DNA of 64,000 nt, taken from an uncultured Clostridia bacterium. Its GTDB lineage: Bacteria; Bacillota; Clostridia; UBA1381. The position numbers and the translations under genes are program-made. Below, piece by piece: positions 36,037 to 44,996 of the stretch (within the stretch, counting starts at the first letter, position 1; each line of letters starts with the position of its first letter). The stretch is taken from positions 1-64,000 of the forward strand of contig CANQDD010000015.1 in assembly GCA_947591315.1 (NCBI GenBank), read 5' to 3'. Below the pieces are notes generated by a model. It was not told the origin of the DNA and did no database searches. It saw only the letters and a list, made by a program, of their open reading frames with translations.

Positions 36037-37291
36037 AAAAAAGACAATAAAGCTCACCGACCTGATCGCGCCAACGTTTTACGACGTACATAAATCGCGT
36101 GACAAATACACGCATATATGGCTGTCGGGCGGACGCGGCAGCGGTAAGTCGAGCTTTATAAGCGTCGAGATAATTCTCGGCATAATGAAGTACCCCGACG
36201 CGAACGCGGCTGTGCTGCGCAAGGTCGGCGACACCTTACGGGACAGCGTTTTTTCTCAGCTTGAATGGGCAATATCCATGCTCGGCGTTGAAAACAAATG
36301 GATCATAAAGCCGAGTCTCCCCGAAATGGTATATAAGCCCACAGGTCAGAAAATACTGTTCCGCGGCGCGGACAATCCCCAAAAGATAAAGTCCGTAAAG
36401 GTGTCAAAGGGGTACATAAGATACGTATGGTACGAGGAAACGGACGAGTTTCACGGCATGAGAGAGATCCGAAACATAAACCAATCCCTGATGCGCGGCG
36501 GCGCGTCGTTCACGGTTTTCTACTCCTACAACCCTCCCCAAAGCTTAAGAAGCTGGGTAAACCGTGTTGACTTTTCCGACCGAAACGACGTTCTCACTCA
36601 CGGGAGCACATACCTTGATATGCCGAAGGAATGGCTCGGAGAACAATTTTTTTTGGAGGCTGAGTATCTGAAAAAGACGCAAAAAGAACGTTACGACCAT
36701 GAGTATCTCGGCAAGCCGACCGGAACGGGCGGCGAAATATTCAAAAACACAGAGCTTCGCGTCATATCCGACGCCGAACGCGGCGCGTTTGACAGAATTT
36801 TCTGCGGCGTGGATTTCGGTTACGCGGCAGACCCCTTCGTTTACATTGTGTGTTGTCTGCACAACAACAAGCTGTTTATCCTTGACGAAATATATGAAAA
36901 GGGACTGACGAACCGAAACGCGGCGAGGAAAATTTTCAAAAAGGGTTTTTCGGATAAAATGATAGTCTGCGACAGCGCCGAGCCTAAGAGCATAAACGAG
37001 CTTAGGTGTTACGGTCTGAGGGTGCGCGGAGCGAAAAAGGGCCCCGACAGCATAGAGTACGGCATACGCTTTTTGCAGGGGCTTGAAAAAATAGTGATTG
37101 ACCGCGTGCGGTGTCCGAACGCGGCGAGGGAATTTTCGGAGTACGAGCTTACGCGTGATAAAGACGGCATGTTCCGCTCCGAGTATCCCGACAAAAACAA
37201 TCACACGATAGACGCGGTGCGTTACGCCGTGGAAAGCGCGGTACAGAACCGCAGAGCAAGAGTTATAAGCAGAAAGGAAATCAGGCTATGA
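36017..37291 (+). CDS. Terminase large subunit, PBSX type
   Basis: 424 residues. ATPase half: Walker A 'LSGGRGSGKSSF' near 35, Walker B region 'YIRYVWYEETDEF' near 140, coupling 'FTVFYSYNPP' near 170. Nuclease half: metal Asp in 'IFCGVDFGYAADPF' near 260, 'MIVCDSAEPKS' near 320, and 'NHTIDAVRYAVE' near 395. It powers DNA packaging into proheads. All key residues are present, so it should be active. Overlaps TerS by 20 bases and the portal gene by 4. Confidence 0.95.
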   Translation: MLTTSPEKKTIKLTDLIAPTFYDVHKSRDKYTHIWLSGGRGSGKSSFISVEIILGIMKYPDANAAVLRKVGDTLRDSVFSQLEWAISMLGVENKWIIKPSLPEMVYKPTGQKILFRGADNPQKIKSVKVSKGYIRYVWYEETDEFHGMREIRNINQSLMRGGASFTVFYSYNPPQSLRSWVNRVDFSDRNDVLTHGSTYLDMPKEWLGEQFFLEAEYLKKTQKERYDHEYLGKPTGTGGEIFKNTELRVISDAERGAFDRIFCGVDFGYAADPFVYIVCCLHNNKLFILDEIYEKGLTNRNAARKIFKKGFSDKMIVCDSAEPKSINELRCYGLRVRGAKKGPDSIEYGIRFLQGLEKIVIDRVRCPNAAREFSEYELTRDKDGMFRSEYPDKNNHTIDAVRYAVESAVQNRRARVISRKEIRL

Positions 37292-38604
37292 TTATTGACG
37301 AAGACATTCTCGAAGGAGGCATGACGGACGAGATACTCGCGAAGCTCATAGCGCGCCACTCTCTCGAACAGGAGCGCTACAAAAAGCTCGGCGACTACTA
37401 CCTCGGCAATCACGCGATATGCTCGCGCAGCCGCAGGAGCGACGCCGCCTCGAACAACAGAATTGTCTGCAACCACGCGAAGTACATCGTGGACATCGCG
37501 AAGAGCTATCTTGTCGGCAATCCCGTGTCGTACGCCTGTTCGGACGGCTACGATATAGAAGCCGTGAAGAACAGCTACATCGTGCAGGACATGCCGTCAA
37601 TAGACGCGGAGCTTGAAAAGACCATGAGCATTTACGGCAAGGCTTACGAACTTGTGTACGCCGATAACGCGTCGCAGGTGAGAAGCGTCGCGCTCGCGCC
37701 GCAGAATACCTTTATGGTGTATGGCGCGGGCGTGGGCGAGTTGCCGCTTTACGGCGTGCATTACTACCGCAAGCGCGGCATAGACGGCAGCGTGACCGGC
37801 ACGGTCTGCGTCGTGTGCGACGACAGCAGCGTGTACACATACGAAAACGGCGCGGACAGCTTTGAGCACATGCGTCTCACGGGCGCGCACCGTCACTATT
37901 TCGGCGCGATACCGATGCTGGAGTACCGCAACAACGAGGAAACACAGGGCGACTTCGAGCAGCTCATATCGCTCATCGACGCGTACAACATACTCATGTC
38001 GGACAGAGTGAACGACAAGGAGCAGTTTGTGGACGCGTTCCTGTTCCTGACGGGGATAGACCTCGACAGCGAACAGGCGAAAAAGCTGCGCGAGGAGCGC
38101 GTACTCATGGGCTACGAGGGCGCGGACGCGAAGTATCTGGCGAAGGTCATGTCGGAGAGCGACGTTGAAATATTAAAGAACGCCATAAAAACCGACATAC
38201 ACCGCTTTTCCATGATACCCGATTTAAGCGACCGCACCTTCGGCTCAAATTTGTCGGGCGTCGCGATAAAGTACAAGCTCATGGGCTTTGAACAGCACGT
38301 CAGAAACAAGGAACGATACTTCGCGAAAACGCTCAAAAAGCGCTTTGAGCTTTACGTAAATTTCCTATCGTTAAAGGGCGCGATGGAATACGTGCCCATT
38401 CACAGGATCGACGTTATATTTACGCGCAACATGCCGGTAAACGAGCTTGAAACCTCGCAGATGATAAAAAATCTTGAGGGCATAGCCGCGAGCGAAACGC
38501 TTTTGAGTCAGCTCTCGTTTGTCGGCGACGCGAAGGAGGAAGCGGCAAAAGCGGAGCGCGAGCGTGAAAAAGCGGCAGAAGCGAAAGAAAGGACAAAGAT
38601 ATGA
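37288..38604 (+). CDS. Phage portal protein, SPP1 gp6 family
   Basis: 438 residues. Forms the dodecameric ring at the capsid vertex through which DNA passes. Recognised by the N-terminal 'DEILAKLIARHSLEQERYKKLGDYYLGNHAI', 'NNRIVCNHAKYIVDIAKSYLVGNPVSY' and the central 'SLIDAYNILMSDRVNDKEQFVDAFLF' helix. Charged coiled-coil end. ATGA overlaps with terL before and scaffold after show tight coupling. Length is normal. Confidence 0.93.
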   Translation: MIIDEDILEGGMTDEILAKLIARHSLEQERYKKLGDYYLGNHAICSRSRRSDAASNNRIVCNHAKYIVDIAKSYLVGNPVSYACSDGYDIEAVKNSYIVQDMPSIDAELEKTMSIYGKAYELVYADNASQVRSVALAPQNTFMVYGAGVGELPLYGVHYYRKRGIDGSVTGTVCVVCDDSSVYTYENGADSFEHMRLTGAHRHYFGAIPMLEYRNNEETQGDFEQLISLIDAYNILMSDRVNDKEQFVDAFLFLTGIDLDSEQAKKLREERVLMGYEGADAKYLAKVMSESDVEILKNAIKTDIHRFSMIPDLSDRTFGSNLSGVAIKYKLMGFEQHVRNKERYFAKTLKKRFELYVNFLSLKGAMEYVPIHRIDVIFTRNMPVNELETSQMIKNLEGIAASETLLSQLSFVGDAKEEAAKAEREREKAAEAKERTKI

Positions 38605-39101
38605 ACGAAAAAAACAACAAGGAAAGCTTTGCAGCCGACGGGAAAAAGGGCGGCGCGGAGCTTAAGGCGATGATAAAGCAGTACGTCTGTGAGGCTTTGG
38701 AGGATATGAAGCAGTCCTTCGGCAGAGAGATTGAAACGCGCATAGCGGCTGAACGCGAGGACGCGGCGAAAATGGCTACCATGTCCTCGGAGGAAAGAGC
38801 GAGAGCCGAGATAGAAAAGAGCCGCAAAGCCTTTGAAAGCGAGAGAGCGGAGTACGTGAGCGAGAAAGCCGAGTTTGAAGCGGCAAAGGAGCTCACGGCA
38901 CAGAACCTCCCCGTAACGTTCGCGCGTTTTGTCGCGGACGGCGACAAGGACGTTATGCTCGAAAACATCTCGGCGTTCAAGACCGAGTACCTCAAAGCGA
39001 TCGAGGCGGGACTTACCGACCGCTTAAAGGGCAGACTTCCGCGCGTTTCAAAGGAAAAGGAACAGCCGTTCGACCCGTTTTTGAACGGTCTGGGATTTTA
39101 A
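38601..39101 (+). CDS. Capsid scaffold protein (DUF4355)
   Basis: 166 residues, mostly charged helix (about 15-110), then a conserved end 'LPVTFARFVADGDKDVMLENI' and 'PFDPFLNGLGF'. This is the DUF4355 scaffold seen between portal and capsid genes. It directs prohead assembly and leaves. No protease gene is present, consistent with protease-free scaffolding. Overlaps the portal gene by 4 bases. Confidence 0.85.
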   Translation: MNEKNNKESFAADGKKGGAELKAMIKQYVCEALEDMKQSFGREIETRIAAEREDAAKMATMSSEERARAEIEKSRKAFESERAEYVSEKAEFEAAKELTAQNLPVTFARFVADGDKDVMLENISAFKTEYLKAIEAGLTDRLKGRLPRVSKEKEQPFDPFLNGLGF

Positions 39102-39121
39102 CACAGAAAGGACTGATTTAG

Positions 39122-39946
39122 TTGGCAATAAATTACGCGAGTAAATACGCTCAGAAAATTGACGAAAAATTCACGAGAGAGTCGCTCACGGCAAGCGCGG
39201 TAAACAGCGATTACGACTTTGTCGGCGCGAAAACGGTAAACGTCTACACCGTGCCGACAGCCGAGATGAACGACTACAACGTAAACGGCGCGTCAAGCCG
39301 TTACGGTACGCCCGAGGAGCTTCAGAACACCGTCCAGGAAATGACGATGACGAAGGACCGCAGCTTCACATTCACGATAGACCGCGGCACGTTTAACGAC
39401 ACGCAGATGGCGAACGCGGCGGGCGCGGCATTGCAGAGACAGATACGCGAGGTCGTCGTTCCGGAGATAGACAAGTACCGTTTCGAGAAGATTGCCGAGG
39501 GCGCGAAAACGACCGAGACGGGAACCGTCACGAAGTCGAACGCGTACGACATATTCCTGACCGGCGCGGCCGCGCTTATAGACGGGTGCGTGCCGCTCGC
39601 CGGAACGGCGGCGTTCGTTTCGAGCAACTTCTACAAGTGCGTCAAGGAGGATTCGAGCTTTATAAGAGGCGGCGACATGTCGCAGGAAATGCTCGTAAAG
39701 GGACAGGTCGGCACGATTGACGGCATACCCGTGATAGTCGTGCCCACCTCGTACCTCCCCGAAAACGTGGAGCTTATAATCACGAACAGCGCGGCGACGA
39801 CCTCGCCCGTGAAGCTGTCTGATTACAAGATACACGACAACCCGCCGGGCATAAACGGCTGGCTCGTCGAGGGCAGAGTATACTACGACGCGTTTGTGCT
39901 CAATAATAAGAAAAACGCGATTTACGTGTACAAATCGGCTGAATGA
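39122..39946 (+). CDS. Major capsid protein
   Basis: 274 residues from a TTG start with GAAAGGA 9 bases upstream. HK97-fold major capsid protein by position and sequence style: N-terminal 'KYAQKIDEKFTRESLT', E-loop-like 'SRYGTPEELQNTVQEMTMTKDRSF', spine helix 'AAGAALQRQIREVVVPEIDKYRF', A-domain 'PLAGTAAFVSSNFYKCVKE' and 'GTIDGIPVIVVPTSYLP'. On the short side for siphophage capsids. No sign of an N-terminal delta domain, since scaffold is separate. Confidence 0.88.
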   Translation: MAINYASKYAQKIDEKFTRESLTASAVNSDYDFVGAKTVNVYTVPTAEMNDYNVNGASSRYGTPEELQNTVQEMTMTKDRSFTFTIDRGTFNDTQMANAAGAALQRQIREVVVPEIDKYRFEKIAEGAKTTETGTVTKSNAYDIFLTGAAALIDGCVPLAGTAAFVSSNFYKCVKEDSSFIRGGDMSQEMLVKGQVGTIDGIPVIVVPTSYLPENVELIITNSAATTSPVKLSDYKIHDNPPGINGWLVEGRVYYDAFVLNNKKNAIYVYKSAE

Positions 39947-39970
39947 TTTTAAGAAAGGGCAGTGATTGCT

Positions 39971-40327
39971 ATGGAGGATAAAATTACGGAATATCTCGGC
40001 GCGGCAAAGCTGCTCCTCGGGATAAAGGACGACGGGAGTGACGAGCTTCTCACATTTCTTATAAACGACACGGTTGGCGCGGTTATGTCGTACTGTCACA
40101 TAGACGTTATGCCGCGTCAGCTCGAGGGCTTCATACCGTCGATGGCAGCGGCGCGTTACCGCGAAAACGCGGCGGGCGGCGTTGTAAGCCTGACGGAGGG
40201 CGAGAGACGCGTCGAGTACGGCGGCGCGGACGGCGATTTCATGTCATCGTACAGGGAACGCTTAAAGCCGTTTATGAGCCGCGCCGCGTTCGTGCCGTCG
40301 GATTTGGAGGGCAGGAAAAATGCTTAA
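39971..40327 (+). CDS. Head-tail connector (gp6/gp15-like)
   Basis: 118 residues, helical: 'ITEYLGAAKLLLGIKDDGSDELLTFLINDTVGAVMSYCHID' is the usual start of Phage_connect/gp6-like adaptors that sit under the portal. The ATG at 39971 has AAAGGG upstream at normal distance; the in-frame GTG at 39962 is too near. Overlaps the next gene by 8 bases. Confidence 0.8.
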   Translation: MEDKITEYLGAAKLLLGIKDDGSDELLTFLINDTVGAVMSYCHIDVMPRQLEGFIPSMAAARYRENAAGGVVSLTEGERRVEYGGADGDFMSSYRERLKPFMSRAAFVPSDLEGRKNA

Positions 40328-40637
40328 TCCGTTCAACAGATTTTACGACACGACCGTCGAAATATACAGCCGCGTCGACAACGGCTACACCGACGGCGAC
40401 GCGAAAACATACCTCGGCAAAATCGTATGCGACCTTCAGCCGTACACCGGCGATACGGAGGATAAGCCTTACGGCTTGTCCTCCGAAAAAATGTACAAGC
40501 TGTACGCGGACAGGCGCGGTATTATAAAAACGGGCAACATGGTAAAGTTCGCGGACGGCTGGTACAGGATAGCCGACACCGAGGAATGGTCGCTGGGCGT
40601 CACGGCGGTTATAAGGAGCGTTGAAGATGGAGATTAA
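40320..40637 (+). CDS. Head-closure protein (gp16-like)
   Basis: 105 residues, beta-rich: 'YDTTVEIYSRV', 'YLGKIVCDLQPYTGD', 'KMYKLYADRRGIIKTGNMVKF' and 'WYRIADTEEW'. Size, fold style and place between connector and HK97 gp10-like gene fit the SPP1 gp16/HK97 stopper family that seals the filled head. GGAGGGCAGG precedes the ATG. Confidence 0.75.
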   Translation: MLNPFNRFYDTTVEIYSRVDNGYTDGDAKTYLGKIVCDLQPYTGDTEDKPYGLSSEKMYKLYADRRGIIKTGNMVKFADGWYRIADTEEWSLGVTAVIRSVEDGD

Positions 40638-40950
40638 CGTTACATACACAGGTTCGCTCGAAGCGCTTGCGGCGCGGATCGAGGAAAAACTGGGTGCGGC
40701 TGTTGCGGCGGGCGCGGAGGCAGTAGCTGAAAACGCGCGGAGCATCTGCCCCGTTGACACCGGCGCGCTCCGTGATTCCATAGCCGTGTCGCTTAGCGGC
40801 ACGAGCGCGGAGATTTCCGCGAACACCGACTACGCCGCCTGCGTGGAGTTCGGCACTTCAAGAATGGCGGCGCAGCCGTACCTCGTTCCGTCGCTTCTCG
40901 GAAACGAAAACACGGTGCTGTCGGCTATGGCGGCGGCAATCACGGGATAA
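40627..40950 (+). CDS. HK97 gp10-like head-tail joining protein
   Basis: 107 residues. 'AAGAEAVAENARSICPVDTGALRDSIAVS' followed by 'TDYAACVEFGTSRMAAQPYLVPSLL' is the HK97-gp10_like signature. AAGGAG lies 8 bases before the ATG, preferred over the TTG at 40621. Overlaps the preceding gene by 11 bases. Confidence 0.9.
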   Translation: MEINVTYTGSLEALAARIEEKLGAAVAAGAEAVAENARSICPVDTGALRDSIAVSLSGTSAEISANTDYAACVEFGTSRMAAQPYLVPSLLGNENTVLSAMAAAITG

Positions 40951-40963
40951 GGAGAAAAAAGAT

Positions 40964-41305
40964 ATGCTCGATATAAATCACGAGGCTGAAAAAACGCTCA
41001 AAAAGCTCGGCTGCCGCGTAACGCATCAGCACCCGCGCGACTTTAAAAAAATGCCGGTCGTAAGCTACTACAACGTAACCGAGCACGGCGCGCTTTACTC
41101 CGACAATACGGAGAGCGTGCAGTCGGGTTACGTACAGCTTGACGTTTGGTCATGCTCCGCGCGCGAGTGCGGCGAGATAACGCTGCGGGCGAATGACGTT
41201 ATGACAGCGGACGGCTGGACGCGCGAAATGTCAGCCGACATTCCCGAAAACGGCGGAGCGTTGTACCATAAAACAATGAGATTTCACAAATATTTTAACG
41301 TGTAA
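40964..41305 (+). CDS. Tail terminator/completion protein
   Basis: 113 residues: 'AEKTLKKLGCRVTHQHPRDFKKMPVVSYYNVTE', then 'QSGYVQLDVWSCSARECGEITLRANDVM' and a C-terminal 'ALYHKTMRFHKYFNV'. Position just before the tail tube and the alpha/beta pattern of gpU-like terminators support the role of capping the tail shaft. Ribosome site GGAGAAAA. Confidence 0.75.
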   Translation: MLDINHEAEKTLKKLGCRVTHQHPRDFKKMPVVSYYNVTEHGALYSDNTESVQSGYVQLDVWSCSARECGEITLRANDVMTADGWTREMSADIPENGGALYHKTMRFHKYFNV

Positions 41306-41317
41306 AGGAGAATTGAA

Positions 41318-41914
41318 ATGATAAAGAAACCGTTACCAACAATAGGCGTAGACCGTTACACCTTTTTTAAGCTCACCTCCGACACCGCCGACGGCGCGGA
41401 GTACGACGAGGCGTACGCGTTAAAGGGCACGGTCGAGATAGCGCCGACCGACGCGGGCGGCAGCGACGTATTCGACGCGGACAACGGCGCGTACGAAACG
41501 TCGAGTTACATAGAAAAGCTCGGTCACGAAATTACGAGCGCCGACATTCCTCCCGAGGTCGACGCTATGTGGCGCGGCGCGGAGAGAAAGAACGGCGTGG
41601 TCGAGGTAGGCTCGGACTCAAAGACGGTTTACTTCGGCGTGGCTTGGAGGATTTTGAAGTCCGACGGCTCGTACCGTTACGTCAGATACTACAAGGGCAG
41701 CTACTCGTTCGCGTCGAACGTCGGCGGCAAGACGAAGTCGTCGTCGGGCAGCGTGGACAAGCAGACCGCCAAGGCGACATACACGGCGGTGCAGCGTGAC
41801 TTTGACAACAACTACTACGCTTACTTTGACGAGAGCGACCTTCCCGAAAGCATTACGCGTGAGCAGTTCGAGGAAAAGTGGTTCACGGATATGAGCTACT
41901 ATCCGGAGGTGTAA
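41318..41914 (+). CDS. Major tail tube protein
   Basis: 198 residues, beta-rich, TP901-1 gp16/phi13-type tail tube: 'ALKGTVEIAPTDAGGSDVFDADNGAYETSSYIEKLGHEIT', 'VYFGVAWRILKSDGSYRYVRYYKGSYSF', and 'EQFEEKWFTDMSYYPEV'. It polymerises around the tape measure to form the tail shaft. AAAGGAG before the ATG. Followed after 4 bases by the chaperone pair. Confidence 0.85.
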   Translation: MIKKPLPTIGVDRYTFFKLTSDTADGAEYDEAYALKGTVEIAPTDAGGSDVFDADNGAYETSSYIEKLGHEITSADIPPEVDAMWRGAERKNGVVEVGSDSKTVYFGVAWRILKSDGSYRYVRYYKGSYSFASNVGGKTKSSSGSVDKQTAKATYTAVQRDFDNNYYAYFDESDLPESITREQFEEKWFTDMSYYPEV

Positions 41915-41918
41915 GGAT

Positions 41919-42188
41919 ATGCAGCACACGCTCACGTATGAAAAGGACGGGAAAAAGTACACTTCAAAGCCGTTTGACTTTGAGGCTATGTGCATAATAA
42001 ACGATTCGCACATGCAAAACAATGACAGCGGATATTTAAGACACTGCAGCGGCGCGGTGGATTACCTGTTCGAGGGCACGGACGTTACACAGGACGTTAT
42101 TGACAAAATGGACATAGGCGCGCGCGGCAAAATGTGCCTGACGCTGTGGAAGTTTTACATTGACGCGCTCTCGTCAAAAAACGAGTAA
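41919..42188 (+). CDS. Tail assembly chaperone G
   Basis: 89 residues: 'HTLTYEKDGKKYTSKPFDFEAMCIIND' then 'CSGAVDYLFEGTDVTQDVIDKMDIG' and an end of 'LSSKNE'. Position between tail tube and tape measure is that of lambda gpG-like chaperones, which coat the tape measure before tube assembly. Near its 3' end lies the slippery site that yields the longer GT form. Confidence 0.85.
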   Translation: MQHTLTYEKDGKKYTSKPFDFEAMCIINDSHMQNNDSGYLRHCSGAVDYLFEGTDVTQDVIDKMDIGARGKMCLTLWKFYIDALSSKNE

Positions 42189-42382
42189 GGTCGGGGGAGG
42201 GAGGTGCCTTGAGGGACATATACGCGCTGTTCTTCAAGTACCACCACCTCCTGCCCGACGAGGTGGGAAGGCAGAATCCGTGGGTTCTCATGAAGCTTCT
42301 GGACAGTCTCGGAGCGGACGCGGAGGAAACGGGAGAACGCGCGGACGATTATCTTAACATGTTTTACGGAAGGGAGGTATGA
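41919..42382 (+). CDS. Tail assembly chaperone GT, by programmed -1 frameshift
   Basis: Frame 0 reads TCA AAA AAC at 42174-42182, the exact X_XXY_YYZ heptamer A_AAA_AAC (42176-42182). After a -1 slip the frame continues CGA GTA AGG ... through GALRDIYALF, then LLPDEVGRQNP and ends NMFYGREV at TGA 42380-42382. Product is about 154 residues (88 + 66). The T part has no clear independent start except a TTG at 42209. Frameshifting in G/GT genes is conserved across long-tailed phages; the tape measure ATG overlaps the GT stop (ATGA). Confidence 0.85.
42176..42182 (+). promoter_or_regulatory. -1 ribosomal slippery heptamer A_AAA_AAC
   Basis: In the correct phase of the G gene, 4 bases before its stop. 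GC-rich sequence follows within 10-25 bases (GGTCGGGGGAGGGAGG ... CTCC), which may pause ribosomes. Confidence 0.85.
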
Positions 42383-44133
42383 ATATGGAAGCCGCAAATT
42401 TATCGGTTTCGATTACCGGCGACGCGTCGGGGCTCACGTCGTCGCTGCGCGCGGCGGAAGCCGAAATCGCCGCGCTGCGCTCGTCGGCTTCGGCGCTTAT
42501 GAGCGAGTTTAACGGCAGGGAAGCGAAAATGAAGCTCACAGCCGTTGACAACACCGCCGCGGGCGTGGCGAGCGCGAAGGCGAATATCGCAAGCGTGAAG
42601 GACAAGACCGTGACGATTTCCGTAAAATACGCGGTGTCGGGTATGCCGAAGCTCGCGAAGGGTACGAAAAACGCCTTGGGAGGTCTGTCGCTCGTAAACG
42701 ACGAGATAGGCGCGTCCGATCCGAGGGAGCTTATAGAGCATAACGGCTCGCTTGTGATGTTTAACGGGCGCAACGTGCTTGTGCCGCTCGGAAAGGGCGA
42801 CAAGGTGTACACGGCTTCGGAAACGAAAAGCATTATGGCTGCTCTCGGCGTGCCGCGTTACGCGTCGGGTAAGAATAACGAGGCGTTTGAGGCGGCGAAG
42901 TCCGATTTTACGCACTACACAAAGACTCATGATGTTTCGCCGTCGGAGGAGCTTGAGGCGTGGAAGGAAATGATGGCGCGTTTTTCCTACGACAGCGAGG
43001 TTATGCGCGAGATTGAGGAGGAAATTTTCGCGGCGGAAAAGAAGGTCATCGCCGAGCAGGAAAAGGCACTTAAGGAGCGCAAAAAGGCGAACGACGAGGC
43101 GCTCGCCGATTACAAAAAGCACTCGGACGCTTGGATAAAGTACGAAACGCAGGTAAACGACATGGGCGTGGACGAACAAATCGAGGCGTACAAGCGTCAG
43201 CTTTACAATTACAACGCGATGGTGTCGGATATGGCCGCGTCAACCGAGTACACGTCCGACGAGATGAAAAAAGTGTGGGACGATTTCTACGAGTACAAGG
43301 CGGGCGTCGATTTAAAGATAGGACTGCTCGAAAAGGAGAAAAATCATGATGTGTACGAGAAGTGGCAGAGCGACGCGGCAAACTGGATGAAGATACGCGA
43401 CACGTACGACGACTGGGAGGAGAGCGGCGACAGTAAGATCAAGTTTTACGAGCGCTCAATTCAGCGGATAAAGGAAATGTACGAGGGCGGCTTTATCGAC
43501 TGGCAGGAGTACCGCGACGACACCATGGACACCACATTAAAGCTCTACGGCGCAAAGTCGGACGCGGTGGACGAGCTTCTCAAAATGCAGAAGCAGTACA
43601 TAAAGGACGTTAAAGCCGATTTTGCCGACGAGGAGGACGCGCTTGCCGAAAAATGGGAGGTAAGCGACAGAAGAGCGTCAAAGGCGGAGATTTCGGAAAG
43701 GCTTGAAATATTCGAGGGAGCCGTGACGCAGCGCGGACGCGATGAGTATAAGTCGCTGCAGGAGGAAATGAAAAAGCTGCGGCGCGAGGAGGAAATGTAC
43801 GCGCTGCAAAAGAAGCATACAGCCATTGTCAGCAATTTGGAGGAAAGCTACGCCGATATAGAGGACAATAAAAAGTACGTTCTCGCGGCGATAGAGAAAA
43901 ACGGTCTGAACCTCGAGGGAATAGTGAGCGGCGCGCGGTACGATATCGAGAATATGCAGAGCATAATAACGTCGCTGTTCAAGCAGACAATAAGCGCGAT
44001 AAAGGGCATACGCGTATCGCAAAACTCCTATTCCGACAACAGGAACATAAGCATCAATTCAAACGGCAGCGCCGCGCTTGACGCGCTGCAGAGCCGGGTT
44101 TCGGGCTCTATCGCGCACGGTATTTTTTATTAA
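42379..44133 (+). CDS. Short tail tape-measure protein
   Basis: 584 residues, small for a tape measure. N-terminal helix 'LSVSITGDASGLTSSLRAAEAEIAALRSSASALMSEF' is the usual start; a segment at about 120-165 ('SLVNDEIGASDPRELIEHNGSLVMF', 'VPLGKGDKVYTASETKSIM') resembles the end part of larger tape measures. The rest is charged coiled coil (about 180-530). No hydrophobic membrane-insertion segment and no lytic domain are seen. Length sets tail length, so a short tail of very roughly 90 nm would follow at about 1.5 angstrom per residue. AAGGGAGG ribosome site in the GT end. Confidence 0.85.
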   Translation: MNMEAANLSVSITGDASGLTSSLRAAEAEIAALRSSASALMSEFNGREAKMKLTAVDNTAAGVASAKANIASVKDKTVTISVKYAVSGMPKLAKGTKNALGGLSLVNDEIGASDPRELIEHNGSLVMFNGRNVLVPLGKGDKVYTASETKSIMAALGVPRYASGKNNEAFEAAKSDFTHYTKTHDVSPSEELEAWKEMMARFSYDSEVMREIEEEIFAAEKKVIAEQEKALKERKKANDEALADYKKHSDAWIKYETQVNDMGVDEQIEAYKRQLYNYNAMVSDMAASTEYTSDEMKKVWDDFYEYKAGVDLKIGLLEKEKNHDVYEKWQSDAANWMKIRDTYDDWEESGDSKIKFYERSIQRIKEMYEGGFIDWQEYRDDTMDTTLKLYGAKSDAVDELLKMQKQYIKDVKADFADEEDALAEKWEVSDRRASKAEISERLEIFEGAVTQRGRDEYKSLQEEMKKLRREEEMYALQKKHTAIVSNLEESYADIEDNKKYVLAAIEKNGLNLEGIVSGARYDIENMQSIITSLFKQTISAIKGIRVSQNSYSDNRNISINSNGSAALDALQSRVSGSIAHGIFY

Positions 44134-44147
44134 GGGGTGTATAACTT

Positions 44148-44996
44148 ATGAGGAACGGATTTACATTTAAGAACCGTCATTCGTCGGAGTTCGGCGTGAC
44201 GGTCAGAACAAAGTCGCGCCCGATAACGGCGGGCGTAAAGTCGGTTACCGCGGATTTGCCGTACCGTGACGGCGAGTATGATTTTTCGGCGGCAAATCCG
44301 CAGGGCAGAGATCATTACAAGAAAAGAACGTTTGTTCTTTCGCTCGGCATTACCGCCGATAATCTTACCGCGCTGCAGAGCAAAATCTCAAAGCTCGCGC
44401 TGTGGCTTACAGGCAGCGGTGAGCTTATTTTCGACGACCTGCCGCTCGTGGTATGGAAGGCGAAGGTTGCGGACGAGATACTGTATATGCCCGAACACGG
44501 CGGCACGGCGGCGGAGACGGAGGTTTCATTCTCCGTCGAGCCGTTCGGCGAGGGACTTTTCGGCACGGAAGGTCCCTTGCTCGGTCACCCCCTGCGGCTG
44601 GACAGCGAGATACCGCTGTCCACCGACTGTCTGTACGAGCACACCGTAGACGGCAGCGGAAATATCAGCATAGTAAACTTCGGCGACATGCCCGTAAGCC
44701 CCGTTATAGACATTACGGGCAATACGGGCAATATCACGCTGTCGCTCGGTGAAAAAACACTCTCGTTTTCGGCGGGCGGCAAAAGCGTCACAGCCGATTT
44801 TGAAAAGCAGACAGTCAGGACGGAGGGCGGCGTAATCGGCGTTACGGGAGAATTTTTCGAGCTTTCCGCCGGAACAAACAACATTGCCGTTACAAATTCC
44901 GCGTCGGGAGACATTACGGTAAAGGTCAGCTTTAAGCCGAAATATATGTACGGCGCGGATTACTCTCATATGGACTGGGGTGACGCGCTTGCTTAA
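44148..44996 (+). CDS. Distal tail protein (Dit-like)
   Basis: 282 residues. 'GFTFKNRHSSEFGVTVRTKSRPITAG' and 'LPYRDGEYDFSAANPQGRDHYKKRTFVLSLGI' are typical of the Dit/SPP1 gp19.1 family, the hub joining tube to tip; 'GELIFDDLPLVVWKAKV' and a C-terminal galectin-like beta region follow ('ITLSLGEKTLSFSAGGKSV'). AAGGGGTG before the ATG; overlaps Tal by 17 bases. Confidence 0.85.
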   Translation: MRNGFTFKNRHSSEFGVTVRTKSRPITAGVKSVTADLPYRDGEYDFSAANPQGRDHYKKRTFVLSLGITADNLTALQSKISKLALWLTGSGELIFDDLPLVVWKAKVADEILYMPEHGGTAAETEVSFSVEPFGEGLFGTEGPLLGHPLRLDSEIPLSTDCLYEHTVDGSGNISIVNFGDMPVSPVIDITGNTGNITLSLGEKTLSFSAGGKSVTADFEKQTVRTEGGVIGVTGEFFELSAGTNNIAVTNSASGDITVKVSFKPKYMYGADYSHMDWGDALA

